The position numbers and the translations under genes are program-made. The notes under the pieces were generated by a model. That model did not search any database and was not told where the DNA came from. It was given only the letters and a program-made list of their open reading frames with translations. From Cognatishimia activa (lineage in GTDB: Bacteria; Pseudomonadota; Alphaproteobacteria; Rhodobacterales; Rhodobacteraceae), in assembly GCF_026016445.1 (NCBI RefSeq), contig NZ_CP096147.1, forward strand, positions 594,501 to 658,500: a stretch of DNA of 64,000 nt. The letters are read 5' to 3'. Each line of letters begins with the position of its first letter. The first letter of the stretch is position 1. Below are positions 35,045 to 42,878 of this stretch, in pieces.

Positions 35045-36364
35045 TTAGGCCGTTTCAGCTTCTTCTGGCAGGACCAAGTTCAGAATGATTGCACACAGCG
35101 CGGTTGGCGCGACTGCTGATGTCATCAGAATTTTCACAACACCCGGTAAGTATTGCACGGCAGTTGGAACCAAGTTGAGTCCCAACCCGATTGCAAGCGA
35201 GATCGCAATGATCACCATGTTACGACGGTTGAGTTTGACCTCGGACAATACGTTCAATCCAGCAGCTGCGACCATGCCGAACATGACGATCACGCCGCCA
35301 CCCAGGACGGGCAATGGCATGGAGGCGATCACCGCGCCAATCTTCGGGATCAAGCCACAGGCCACCAAGACGAGGCCACCAATGGTGACAACATGGCGGC
35401 TCATGACGCCGGTCATGCCCACGATGCCGACGTTCTGGCTGAACGACGTGTTTGGCAGACCCCCGAAGACCCCGGCGACTGCGGTCCCAAGACCGTCCGC
35501 ATAGGTCGCGCCTGCGATCTCCTCATCTGTTGCATCTCGTCCTGCACCGGCCTTTGCCGTCGCCGAGGCATCGCCTACGGTTTCAATGGCCGAAACGATG
35601 GATACCAAGGTCACCGCGATGACCGCGCCAAGGCTAAACTCAAAGCCATAGGGCAGGGGGGTAATCCCTGTGATCCAAGAGGCTTTGCCAACGGCTCCGA
35701 AGTTTACCATGCCGACCATGAAGGCTAAGACGTAACCCGCCAAAAGTCCGATTAGGATCGCGGCGTTTGATGTGATGCCCTTGGTGAAGAACTTCAGGAT
35801 CAATGAGACCACCACGACGGTCAGGGCGACACTCCAGTGTTTCAATGACCCGAAGCTTTCCGCTTCCATCTGGAACTGGGCCGCACCACCCGCAGCGTAT
35901 TTGATTGCGACCGGGATCAAATAAAGACCGATGGCCAAGATCACCAGGCCGGTCACCAGCGGAGGAAAGAGCCAACGGATCTTGCCAATCACAGAGCCAA
36001 GTAAGAAGTGGATCACGCCGCCAATGATACAAGCCGTTAGCGCGACGCCCAGGCCCTGTGTTGCAGCGACCCCTGCAAGCACACCGACGAAGGCAAAGCT
36101 GGTGCCCTGCATGATTGGCAGCCGAGCACCGACAGGGCCAAAGCCCACGGTTTGGAAAAGCGTCGCGATGCCAGCAAACAGCATGGCCATCTGAATCAGA
36201 TAGACCTGTTCGGCGCTTCCAAAGGCCAGGCCCGCGGCCCCGGCGACGATGATGGATGGAGTTACGTTTGACGCAAACATTGCCAAAACGTGTTGAAAGC
36301 CAAGCGGTACCGCTTGCCCAAGGGGTGGGGTCACATTTGGATCCCGGTAGTCTGTTGCAGTCAT
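35045..36364 (-). CDS. NCS2-family urate/xanthine permease
   Basis: The 439-residue inner-membrane protein has about fourteen hydrophobic segments and the NAT/NCS2 signature QNVGIVGMTGVMSR near residue 315, with the conserved first TM QHVLAMFASNVTPSIIVAGA. It imports a purine base by H+ symport. Because it stands downstream of AllA and the PuuE-UraD gene on the same strand and near PuuD and UraH, urate is the most likely substrate. It lies 64 bases from the allA stop with a hairpin between, so it may also have its own promoter. Confidence 0.9.
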   Translation of the reverse strand: MTATDYRDPNVTPPLGQAVPLGFQHVLAMFASNVTPSIIVAGAAGLAFGSAEQVYLIQMAMLFAGIATLFQTVGFGPVGARLPIMQGTSFAFVGVLAGVAATQGLGVALTACIIGGVIHFLLGSVIGKIRWLFPPLVTGLVILAIGLYLIPVAIKYAAGGAAQFQMEAESFGSLKHWSVALTVVVVSLILKFFTKGITSNAAILIGLLAGYVLAFMVGMVNFGAVGKASWITGITPLPYGFEFSLGAVIAVTLVSIVSAIETVGDASATAKAGAGRDATDEEIAGATYADGLGTAVAGVFGGLPNTSFSQNVGIVGMTGVMSRHVVTIGGLVLVACGLIPKIGAVIASMPLPVLGGGVIVMFGMVAAAGLNVLSEVKLNRRNMVIIAISLAIGLGLNLVPTAVQYLPGVVKILMTSAVAPTALCAIILNLVLPEEAETA

Positions 36365-36407
36365 CTTCTGTCCCTCTACAGTTGATTAAGTTGCACAGTA
36401 TTCCGGC

Positions 36408-36430
36408 AATTGCGCGATATCTGCGCAATT
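36408..36430. promoter_or_regulatory. AATTGCGC-N7-GCGCAATT inverted repeat between allA and the permease gene
   Basis: Perfect eight-base arms flank GATATCT at the very end of allA and 44 bases before the permease start. There is no T-run on the minus strand, so it works poorly as a terminator; it could be an operator for an internal promoter or an RNA hairpin that tunes expression of the permease relative to allA. Confidence 0.45.
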
Positions 36431-36914
36431 AGCCTGGTGAATCTACCACATATTGTGTCTCAAAGATATGTTCTTCTAAATTGGTGTCGTCCCCGATGCG
36501 GTCAATCACAGCAAACAAGCCTGGTGATTGCAGCGGTGTCAGAACGCCATGCCATGTGTTTCGGTAGAAGTTGACACCCTGTCCGGGCCGGGTCAAAAAC
36601 GCCAGTGGAGTGCTCGGAGTTCCGTTTTCGTCGGGTGCCACGATCACCAGAAAAGATGTCATGGACATCGGAATAAAGGCCTGACTGCCTTTCGGGTGCC
36701 TTTCAACCAAGTCGAACGTGTAAGGAAGAGCCCGAGGCTCTGCCTCAAAAAGGCTGATCCCAGCACGGCCATCTATGATGTCTACATTGGCGAGGTCGTG
36801 ATGCCGGTCGCAAAGGCCCGCGTTGATCTCAAAGGCCTGATCCCCAAGTTCGATGACATCTCCGAAAGCTGCGAAGGCGTCAGAAGAGAGGGGAGCAGGC
36901 ACGATCCTTTTCAT
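36429..36914 (-). CDS. allA: ureidoglycolate lyase
   Basis: The 161-residue protein cleaves ureidoglycolate to glyoxylate and urea, the last carbon-releasing step of allantoin breakdown. Family marks are the N-terminal PLSSDAFAAFGDVIELG, the VERHPKGSQAFIPM metal-site segment and the FYRNTWHGVLTPL motif near residue 115. It overlaps the PuuE-UraD gene by four bases, and follows AllE (26526) in the pathway. An allantoate amidohydrolase, needed in between, is not in the window. Confidence 0.92.
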   Translation of the reverse strand: MKRIVPAPLSSDAFAAFGDVIELGDQAFEINAGLCDRHHDLANVDIIDGRAGISLFEAEPRALPYTFDLVERHPKGSQAFIPMSMTSFLVIVAPDENGTPSTPLAFLTRPGQGVNFYRNTWHGVLTPLQSPGLFAVIDRIGDDTNLEEHIFETQYVVDSPG

Positions 36915-38326
36915 GGCAGGATGGCCTCTAGCCGAATGGCGGCAATACGTTCCACTTGTCGGCAGGCCTCCGAAAACTCCGTCTCGGTGTCATTGGCAAT
37001 GCGCCGTTCAAAAGCGCGCAAAATACCGGCTTTGTCATGGTCCTTCACCGCGATGATGAAGGGGAAGCCATGTTTGGCAACGTAATCTGCGTTATGGGAC
37101 TGAAACGCCGTTCGCTCCTCATCCGTCAACATATCCAATCCAGCGCTGGCCTGTTCTGAGGTTGACTCTGCCGTAAGCCGCCCAGCCGCTGCAAGTTTCC
37201 CTGCAAGGTCGGGATGGGCATTCAAAACACCCAGTCGCTCGTCCTTGGAAGCAGACCTAAAAATGCGCGCCAACGCACTATGCAAGCCAATCGCTGTGTC
37301 ATGCGCAGGGCCGAGCTCCGCGTCATAAGCGCGTTTGGCAATCCAGTCAGAATGCTCAAATATGCTGCCATAGGTCGACACAAAGGTCTTTTCACCCATC
37401 TGACTTGGCCGGCCCCATCGTGTGTGCGGATGTTCCTGCTGCCAATGCTGCGCGATCTCGATGCGCCGTGGGGTCCAGACGCCTTCAAACCCAGCGATAT
37501 AGTCGAGGAACTGTATGAGTCCCGCGATCTTGCCAGGGCGGCCGATCAAGCGGCAATGCAGTCCGATGCTCATCATCTTAGGCGCGCCCTCGCGGCCTTC
37601 CTGATAAAGCACATCAAAGGCGTCTTTCAGGTAGGTGTAGAAATCCTGACCTGTGACCCAGCCGGGTGCGGTCGCAAAACGCATGTCATTGGCTTCAAGC
37701 GTATATGGGATGATCAGCTGATCGCGATCCCCAATCTCTACCCAATAGGGCAGGTCGTCATCATAGGTGTCAGAGATGTAATCAAAGCCACCTTCCTCAG
37801 CGACCAGACGCACGGTGTTTTCAGAACAGCGCCCGGTATACCAGCCACGCGGGCGTTCGCCGACAACTTCCGTATGAAGACGAATAGCTTCGGCAATAGA
37901 GGCGCGCTCGTCTTCCTCAACCAAGTCTTTATGTTCAACCCACTTCAACCCGTGGCTTGCGATCTCCCATCCGGCGTCTTTCATCGCGGCGACTTGTTCT
38001 GGTGCGCGCGCCAAGGCTGAAGCCACCCCGTAAATGGTCAGCGGGATTTGCCGCCCTGTGAACAGGCGATGCAGGCGCCAGAACCCAGAGCGGGCACCAT
38101 AATCGTAGATCGACTCCATATTCCAATGACGTTGCCCAGCCCAAGGCTGTGCGCCCGGAATATCAGAGAGGAATGCCTCTGAAGCGGCATCGCCATGTAA
38201 GAGGCAGTTCTCACCGCCTTCTTCGAAGTTCAACACAAACTGCACCGCAATCCGCGCATTGCCCGGCCAATTGGCATTGGGGGGCGTCGCCCCATAACCG
38301 CGCAAATCGCGAGGGTATCTGTTCAT
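36911..38326 (-). CDS. fusion of PuuE-type allantoinase and OHCU decarboxylase
   Basis: The 471-residue protein joins two enzymes of urate breakdown. Residues 1-300 are a PuuE-type allantoinase of the polysaccharide-deacetylase fold: NRYPRDLRGYGATPPNANWP, VQFVLNFEEGGENCLLHGD, then WEIASHGLKWVEH and GLHCRLIGRPGK with the metal-site histidines. Residues about 310-471 are the OHCU decarboxylase UraD: STYGSIFEHSDWIAKRAYD, LNAHPDLAGKLA with the catalytic His, and KHGFPFIIAV. The decarboxylase makes (S)-allantoin and the other half opens its ring, so the fusion couples consecutive steps. It overlaps allA by four bases and diverges from uraH. Confidence 0.94.
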   Translation of the reverse strand: MNRYPRDLRGYGATPPNANWPGNARIAVQFVLNFEEGGENCLLHGDAASEAFLSDIPGAQPWAGQRHWNMESIYDYGARSGFWRLHRLFTGRQIPLTIYGVASALARAPEQVAAMKDAGWEIASHGLKWVEHKDLVEEDERASIAEAIRLHTEVVGERPRGWYTGRCSENTVRLVAEEGGFDYISDTYDDDLPYWVEIGDRDQLIIPYTLEANDMRFATAPGWVTGQDFYTYLKDAFDVLYQEGREGAPKMMSIGLHCRLIGRPGKIAGLIQFLDYIAGFEGVWTPRRIEIAQHWQQEHPHTRWGRPSQMGEKTFVSTYGSIFEHSDWIAKRAYDAELGPAHDTAIGLHSALARIFRSASKDERLGVLNAHPDLAGKLAAAGRLTAESTSEQASAGLDMLTDEERTAFQSHNADYVAKHGFPFIIAVKDHDKAGILRAFERRIANDTETEFSEACRQVERIAAIRLEAILP

Positions 38327-38466
38327 GTATTACTCCTTTGGTTGCACCATAGGATGAAAAGATCAGCCTGACTTTATCAAGTATTTTGAAAGACCTGACG
38401 GCATCTGTACAGTGTGCAGACGGAATGCGGTGCGTCTATGAAAGATGTGCCTAAAAGGAGAGCGCA

Positions 38467-38820
38467 ATGAGCGGATATCTGACAACTCATGTCTTGGACA
38501 CGGCGCGGGGCTGTCCCGCCGAGGGGATTGAAATCGCACTGTATCGTGTGTCTGGCAATTCTCATCGCAAAATTGCCACGGCCGTGACCAACGCTGATGG
38601 CCGCACGGATGCACCGATCTTGCCTACAGATCAGTTTGAACTAGGCACCTATGAGTTGATCTTCTTCTGCGGAGACTACCTTCGCAAACATGGCGATACG
38701 CAGGGCGACGTCATGTTTCTCGATCAAATTCCTATTCGCTTTGGCATGAGTGAGCAGGATCACTATCATGTGCCACTTTTGCTCTCACCCTTTGGTTATT
38801 CGACCTATCGCGGCAGCTAA
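38467..38820 (+). CDS. uraH: 5-hydroxyisourate hydrolase
   Basis: The 117-residue transthyretin-related protein hydrolyses 5-hydroxyisourate to OHCU, between PuuD and UraD. It has the N-terminal LTTHVLDTARGCPAEGIEIALYR with His and Asp of the active site, and ends exactly in the family signature YRGS (residues 114-117). The ATG has AAAAGGAGAG in front. It lacks a signal peptide, so it is cytoplasmic. The 140-base gap to the fusion gene on the other strand is the divergent promoter of the purine cluster. Confidence 0.96.
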   Translation: MSGYLTTHVLDTARGCPAEGIEIALYRVSGNSHRKIATAVTNADGRTDAPILPTDQFELGTYELIFFCGDYLRKHGDTQGDVMFLDQIPIRFGMSEQDHYHVPLLLSPFGYSTYRGS

Positions 38821-39722
38821 GACTGTACGGCGCGCGCCATAGGTTTGGCGAGAAAATCAATGAAGAGGCGCGTTTTAGGGTCTTGATGGCGGCGATGGCT
38901 GTAGAGACAGCCAAGCTGCACTGAAACCGGTGCATTGTCTTCCAAGACAGGCACAAGCGCGCCGCTTTTTAAGTGTTCTCGCACTTCGAAAAAGGGTTTC
39001 AGGACAATGCCATGTCCTTCTAGGGCCCAGTTGGTAAGAACGTCACCATCATCGGATTCAAAAGGGCCCTTCACTGCAAATTTCTGAGTGCCATCAGGGG
39101 TTTGTAGCGGCCATTGAAACTCTGGCGCGCCGGGGTACCGCAGGTTCAGGCAGTCGTGTGTGCCATCTACCAATTCCTTTGTGGCTTTGGGCCAGCCTTT
39201 CTGTGCCACGTAATTCGGAGCGGCGCAGAGCACGCGCGGGCAATCCGCGATTTTGCGCACCTTCAGGGTGCTGTCTTTTGGCAGGCCTAGAAAAAACGCA
39301 ATGTCCAAGCCTTCGCCGGTGATGTCCAGCTCGCGATCTGACAGGCGCAGGCGAATGTCAATCAGTGGGTATTCTTCTTTGAACTTGGGAATGAGTGGCG
39401 CAATCAGGCGTCGGCCAATTCCTAGAGGCGCGGCCACCAACAATGACCCACGTGGTGTTAGGGTGACGCTTTCCACATCTGCCTCTGCTTGCTCAACTGC
39501 CTCCACAATTTTGCAAGCCCCACCATAGAAAATCTGGCCCTGTTCCGTGGGATGCAACTGCCGCGTTGTGCGCTGAAACAACCGCACCTTCAGGTGTTCT
39601 TCCAATTGCGCAATCCGTGAGCTCGCCACCGCCGCCGAAATCCGCTGGTCGCGCGCAGCCGCAGACATATTGCCCAATTCATAGACACGGATGAAGGTTC
39701 GGATATTGTCGAAATAGGACAT
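38817..39722 (-). CDS. LysR-family regulator of the urate cluster
   Basis: The 301-residue protein has the LysR winged helix (FIRVYELGNMSAAARDQRISAAVASSRIAQLEEHLKVRLFQRTTRQLHPTEQG, in parts) and a two-lobe effector domain. The gene lies between uraH and puuD on the opposite strand, overlapping the uraH stop by four bases. By position it should activate puuD, and perhaps the whole urate cluster, in answer to a purine intermediate. The 87-base gap to puuD holds a 25-base inverted repeat of LysR type. Confidence 0.86.
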   Translation of the reverse strand: MSYFDNIRTFIRVYELGNMSAAARDQRISAAVASSRIAQLEEHLKVRLFQRTTRQLHPTEQGQIFYGGACKIVEAVEQAEADVESVTLTPRGSLLVAAPLGIGRRLIAPLIPKFKEEYPLIDIRLRLSDRELDITGEGLDIAFFLGLPKDSTLKVRKIADCPRVLCAAPNYVAQKGWPKATKELVDGTHDCLNLRYPGAPEFQWPLQTPDGTQKFAVKGPFESDDGDVLTNWALEGHGIVLKPFFEVREHLKSGALVPVLEDNAPVSVQLGCLYSHRRHQDPKTRLFIDFLAKPMARAVQS

Positions 39723-39753
39723 TGTCAGGTTTTTCTTGAAACTCTTCGGGTTT

Positions 39754-39778
39754 GTTAGAGGATAGAAGATAATCTAAC
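39754..39778. promoter_or_regulatory. LysR-type inverted repeat in the lysR-puuD promoter
   Basis: GTTAGA (39754-39759) and TCTAAC (39773-39778) are perfect six-base arms separated by 13 bases, 32 bases after the LysR start and 32 bases before puuD. Spacing and placement are those of a LysR-family activator site controlling both divergent genes. Confidence 0.6.
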
Positions 39779-39809
39779 GAGCCGATAGTCAAGAAGGCGG
39801 AGGTATATC

Positions 39810-41033
39810 ATGCAAGAATGGCCGATCATCTGGGAATGGCTGGGCTTCGCCGCCCGCTGGGTGCACGTTATTACGGCAATCGCCTGGATCGGCTCGTCTT
39901 TCTACTTCATCGCCTTGGACTTGGGCCTACGCCGCGACGGTGATTTCGGTGGCGCGGACGGCGAAGAATGGCAGGTGCACGGTGGTGGGTTTTACCACAT
40001 CCGTAAATACCTCGTCGCACCGGCGGCCATGCCCGATCACCTGACGTGGTTTAAGTGGGAGAGCTATTCGACATGGCTGTCGGGCTTTGTCCTCTTGATG
40101 ATCGTCTATTGGACCGGGGCAGAGCTTTATCTGGTCGATGCCAATAAATCCGACATGGCGATTTGGCAGGGAATTTTGCTGTCTGCAGCCACTCTGGGTG
40201 TGGGCTGGGTGATTTATGACGCGCTGTGTAAATCGCCATTGGCCGAACATCCGACCGTCCTGATGGTGCTTTTGTTCTTGCTTCTTGTGGTCATGGGCTA
40301 CGGCCTGAACCAAGTCTTTACCGGCCGCGCCATGATGCTGCATCTGGGGGCTTTCACGGCCACGATCATGACGGCGAATGTCTTCTTTATCATCATGCCG
40401 AACCAACGGATTGTGGTGGCGGATTTGAAGGCGGGCCGGGTGCCTGACAGTAAATACGGCAAGATCGCCAAGCTGCGCAGTACCCATAACAACTACCTCA
40501 CGCTGCCCGTGATTTTCCTCATGTTGTCAAACCACTACCCGCTGGCCTTCGCGACGCAATACAACTGGCTGATCGCCGCGCTGGTTTTCCTGATGGGCGT
40601 CACGATCCGGCATTTCTTCAACTCTATGCACGCCCGCAAAGGCATGCATTGGTGGACGTGGTTGGTGACGGTGCTTTTGTTCATCGCGATCATGTGGCTG
40701 TCGCAAGCGGGGCCGGTGATGAAACCGCTGGAAGAAGCCGAGGCTGAGATGCCCGCCCATGCGGTGCAATTTGCCGAGGCTGACGGCTTTGAAGAGGCAC
40801 GCGATATTGTGCTGGGCCGCTGCTCCATGTGTCACGCGCGGGAGCCGGTTTATGAGGGTATCCACCGCGCCCCGAAAGGCGTGCTGCTGGAAACCGATGG
40901 CGAGATCGCGGCGCTGGCGCAGGCGATCTATGTGCAGTCAGGTGTGAGTGACGCCATGCCGCCCGCCAATGTGTCTTGGATGGAAGACGACGAGCGGCAG
41001 AAGATTGTCGCTTGGTTCAAGAACGGGTCGTGA
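39810..41033 (+). CDS. puuD: urate hydroxylase (membrane urate oxidase) with C-terminal cytochrome c domain
   Basis: The 407-residue membrane protein oxidises urate to 5-hydroxyisourate and replaces soluble uricase. It begins with WLGFAARWVHVITAIAWIGSSFYFIALD, the first of about eight TM helices that carry conserved heme-type histidines. The tail is a cytochrome c domain with the CxxCH heme site CSMCH at residues 338-342 and a likely axial Met in DAMPPAN (383). Electrons therefore go to the respiratory chain, not to O2 with H2O2 release. UraH and UraD act next. The ATG follows GGCGGAGG. Confidence 0.95.
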   Translation: MQEWPIIWEWLGFAARWVHVITAIAWIGSSFYFIALDLGLRRDGDFGGADGEEWQVHGGGFYHIRKYLVAPAAMPDHLTWFKWESYSTWLSGFVLLMIVYWTGAELYLVDANKSDMAIWQGILLSAATLGVGWVIYDALCKSPLAEHPTVLMVLLFLLLVVMGYGLNQVFTGRAMMLHLGAFTATIMTANVFFIIMPNQRIVVADLKAGRVPDSKYGKIAKLRSTHNNYLTLPVIFLMLSNHYPLAFATQYNWLIAALVFLMGVTIRHFFNSMHARKGMHWWTWLVTVLLFIAIMWLSQAGPVMKPLEEAEAEMPAHAVQFAEADGFEEARDIVLGRCSMCHAREPVYEGIHRAPKGVLLETDGEIAALAQAIYVQSGVSDAMPPANVSWMEDDERQKIVAWFKNGS

Positions 41034-41042
41034 TGCGCCGCG

Positions 41043-41162
41043 TTACTTTTTGGCCGCGTTTTCAATCGCCGTGCCAGCCGCCGAAATATCGCGGCCCGCG
41101 CCTTCGATGGTTTCACATGCGGTCAATGCAAAGAGGGCGGTGATCATAAGAATGCGGGTCAT
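41043..41162 (-). CDS. entericidin A/B-family small lipoprotein
   Basis: This 39-residue gene, read directly from the sequence, translates as MTRILMITALFALTACETIE followed by GAGRDISAAGTAIENAAKK. The lipobox is LTAC with the lipidated Cys at residue 16, and the rest is the short entericidin pattern (TIEGAGRDI.AAG.AI..AA). Mature lipoproteins of this type sit in the envelope; some act in toxin-antidote pairs, but in alphaproteobacteria single copies are common and their function is unclear. It converges with puuD, nine bases from that stop codon. Confidence 0.85.
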   Translation of the reverse strand: MTRILMITALFALTACETIEGAGRDISAAGTAIENAAKK

Positions 41163-41290
41163 GTCGGCTCCGTGAATAATGTTTGGGTTGAATTTAACGG
41201 CACCGCCGCGCGAGGCAACCCGTCGGGTTACACCTTCACCCTACGCAAACGCGAAAACGTGATCCTTGCAATAGTCTCTGATTGATACAT

Positions 41291-41313
41291 AAAATTAACT
41301 TATTGTTAATTTT
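41291..41313. promoter_or_regulatory. AAAATTAAC-N5-GTTAATTTT inverted repeat before the DUF2726 gene
   Basis: Perfect nine-base arms with a five-base loop end 10 bases before the ATG at 41323. The sequence is AT-only apart from the central C/G pair and could be an operator over the promoter or an mRNA hairpin just upstream of the start region. It is one of the most symmetrical elements in the window. Confidence 0.55.
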
Positions 41314-41322
41314 GGGCTCAGC

Positions 41323-41940
41323 ATGGAACTGTTTCTGGTTTTCTTAGTCGTATTTTTGGGTGTCCTTTTCTGGCGAGAAGGTCGAAAACCTCGGCGTAGA
41401 AAACACACAAACGTTAGGCCAATTAATTCAGCTCGCCGTCATTGGGGTGATCGGAACAACAAGGGCATGGCCGATCCGGCTAACCAGTTGAATGCGATTT
41501 CAAAGGTCAATTTTGAAAAGGTTCAGATACTAAACAAATCCGAGTATCGGGTTTTCGTGGAATTAGAGAAAGTCGTTGATAGCTATGCCGGTAAGTACCG
41601 ATTGATGGCGCAAACCAGTCTTGGGGAGTTGTTGAAACCAAGAATGAGTTCGGGCGATTGGAAAGAGCGCAAAGAGGCCTTCGCATCTATCAATTCCAAG
41701 CGTCTAGACTTTGCAGTGATTGATGAAAATGGGTTGCTGGCGCTTGCCATCGAGTATCAAGGCGCAGGCCATTATCAAGAAAAGGCCTTTATGCGCGATG
41801 CGGTCAAACGCGAGGTTTTACGACGTGCTGGTGTGCCATTCTTGGAGGTTAAGAAAGGTACGAAACCTAGCGAGCTGCGATCTGATGTTGAAAAGCTGTT
41901 AAGCAACAAAGCGCCTTGGGGTGTTCCATCTCGCCGGTGA
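41323..41940 (+). CDS. DUF2726 membrane-anchored, nuclease-like protein
   Basis: The 205-residue protein starts with one hydrophobic segment (MELFLVFLVVFLGVLFW) followed by a strongly basic stretch (REGRKPRRRKH), so it is anchored with the rest in the cytoplasm. The DUF2726 part (about 60-195) has LNKSEYRVFVELEKVV, then LDFAVIDENGLLALAIEYQGAGHY and KREVLRRAGVPFLEVKKG. This resembles the D...E.xG...K pattern of PD-(D/E)xK/Vsr-like nucleases. No activity is known to me for this family. It is richer in A and T than its neighbours. Confidence 0.75.
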   Translation: MELFLVFLVVFLGVLFWREGRKPRRRKHTNVRPINSARRHWGDRNNKGMADPANQLNAISKVNFEKVQILNKSEYRVFVELEKVVDSYAGKYRLMAQTSLGELLKPRMSSGDWKERKEAFASINSKRLDFAVIDENGLLALAIEYQGAGHYQEKAFMRDAVKREVLRRAGVPFLEVKKGTKPSELRSDVEKLLSNKAPWGVPSRR

Positions 41941-41976
41941 CGCTTGCGGCACGGCCAGCGCCCCGTTGACCGGTAG

Positions 41977-42104
41977 TCGATTGCTTGCAATCGATGAAAG
42001 GTGACCGCCCCCAATTTGCCGAAGGCAAATCCGCAATTGCGCGGAAACGTCTCGCCAAACATGCCCAGCACCGCCGGGCAGCGCCCGACCGCCCCCATGG
42101 GCGG
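41977..42104. repeat. cluster of five or six short hairpins in a spacer
   Basis: The 207-base gap between the DUF2726 gene and the HNH gene is dense with dyads: TCGATTGC/GCAATCGA (41977-41994), ATTTGCC/GGCAAAT (42014-42030), CGCAATTGCG (42032-42041), TGCCC/GGGCA (42062-42080), GGGC/GCCC (42076-42086) and CCGCCC/GGGCGG (42089-42104). It looks like a REP/palindromic intergenic element as seen scattered in some Roseobacter genomes, though only one copy is in the window. It may also act as a terminator for the two convergent genes. Confidence 0.55.
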
Positions 42105-42147
42105 GCGCTTCGCTACCGCCCGCGGTCAGGCGATGCCTTTGACTGGT

Positions 42148-42858
42148 TTAGTGGCTTGGCAAATTTTGATACGCCTGCCAGCGACCTTTCAATGCGCTGG
42201 CTATTGCAGGAGATCGCTTCGGAAAGTTGATACTGCGATCAATAAGATTGGAATAGTTATTTTCGATAGATGAATGAAAGTGAACTTTATTTGACGTTGG
42301 GTTGAGAGCGACCAGATTTGCGTCGAATAGCTTGTGCAAATCAGAACGTAGCAGAATGCCATTTTCGATTTCGTCTGATCCGCCGACTGCGACAGGTACT
42401 AAGTGCGCTGCCTCTAATGCTGCAAGCGCATCGCAGCTGCTAATTGCGCATTTCCCTTTCCATGCCTCGAGAACATTAATTCTAAACTGTGCTTGCTGTG
42501 GCCGGGAAATTACCTGTTGAAACTTGATTTGACGTTCAACTTCTTGGCTAGATTCTAGGCCATTTTCTGGTATCTGGACCCATTCAATGCCAAATGTTCG
42601 CTTGAGCCAGTCGCGCCCATTATGAGAGGTGAACTCCTTGCGGCCTGGTTGAGTAGGGTCAATCCCTTCTCGCAACATTGCCTGTTTAATCACGGCCTTT
42701 AGCGGATGGAGTTCATCCTTGTGTCGAATAAAGTGGTCTTTCGGCGCTCCCGCACCTTTAGTGTGCTTGTGAAGTTCGAGGCCTTGAGCTTTAAGTTTAG
42801 CCGAAAAGGAAAGTGCTTCGAAAATTGATTGTTCTGAAATTCCTGTAAAATACTTCAA
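42148..42858 (-). CDS. HNH endonuclease-domain protein
   Basis: The 236-residue protein has a C-terminal HNH nuclease domain: AQFRINVLEAWKGKCAISSC, then AALEAAHLVPVAVGGSDEIENGILLRSDLHKLFDANLVALNP, with the AH, N and H...D residues of the fold intact. The N-terminal 100 residues are of unknown type. The start is a TTG at 42858 with AAGG about ten bases upstream; a later ATG would lose conserved-looking sequence. It lies 20 bases after parE on the same strand. AT-richer than parE, it may be a restriction or defence nuclease acquired by transfer, but no methylase is present. Confidence 0.78.
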   Translation of the reverse strand: MKYFTGISEQSIFEALSFSAKLKAQGLELHKHTKGAGAPKDHFIRHKDELHPLKAVIKQAMLREGIDPTQPGRKEFTSHNGRDWLKRTFGIEWVQIPENGLESSQEVERQIKFQQVISRPQQAQFRINVLEAWKGKCAISSCDALAALEAAHLVPVAVGGSDEIENGILLRSDLHKLFDANLVALNPTSNKVHFHSSIENNYSNLIDRSINFPKRSPAIASALKGRWQAYQNLPSH

Positions 42859-42878
42859 ATTGCGATTTCCTTAATAAA

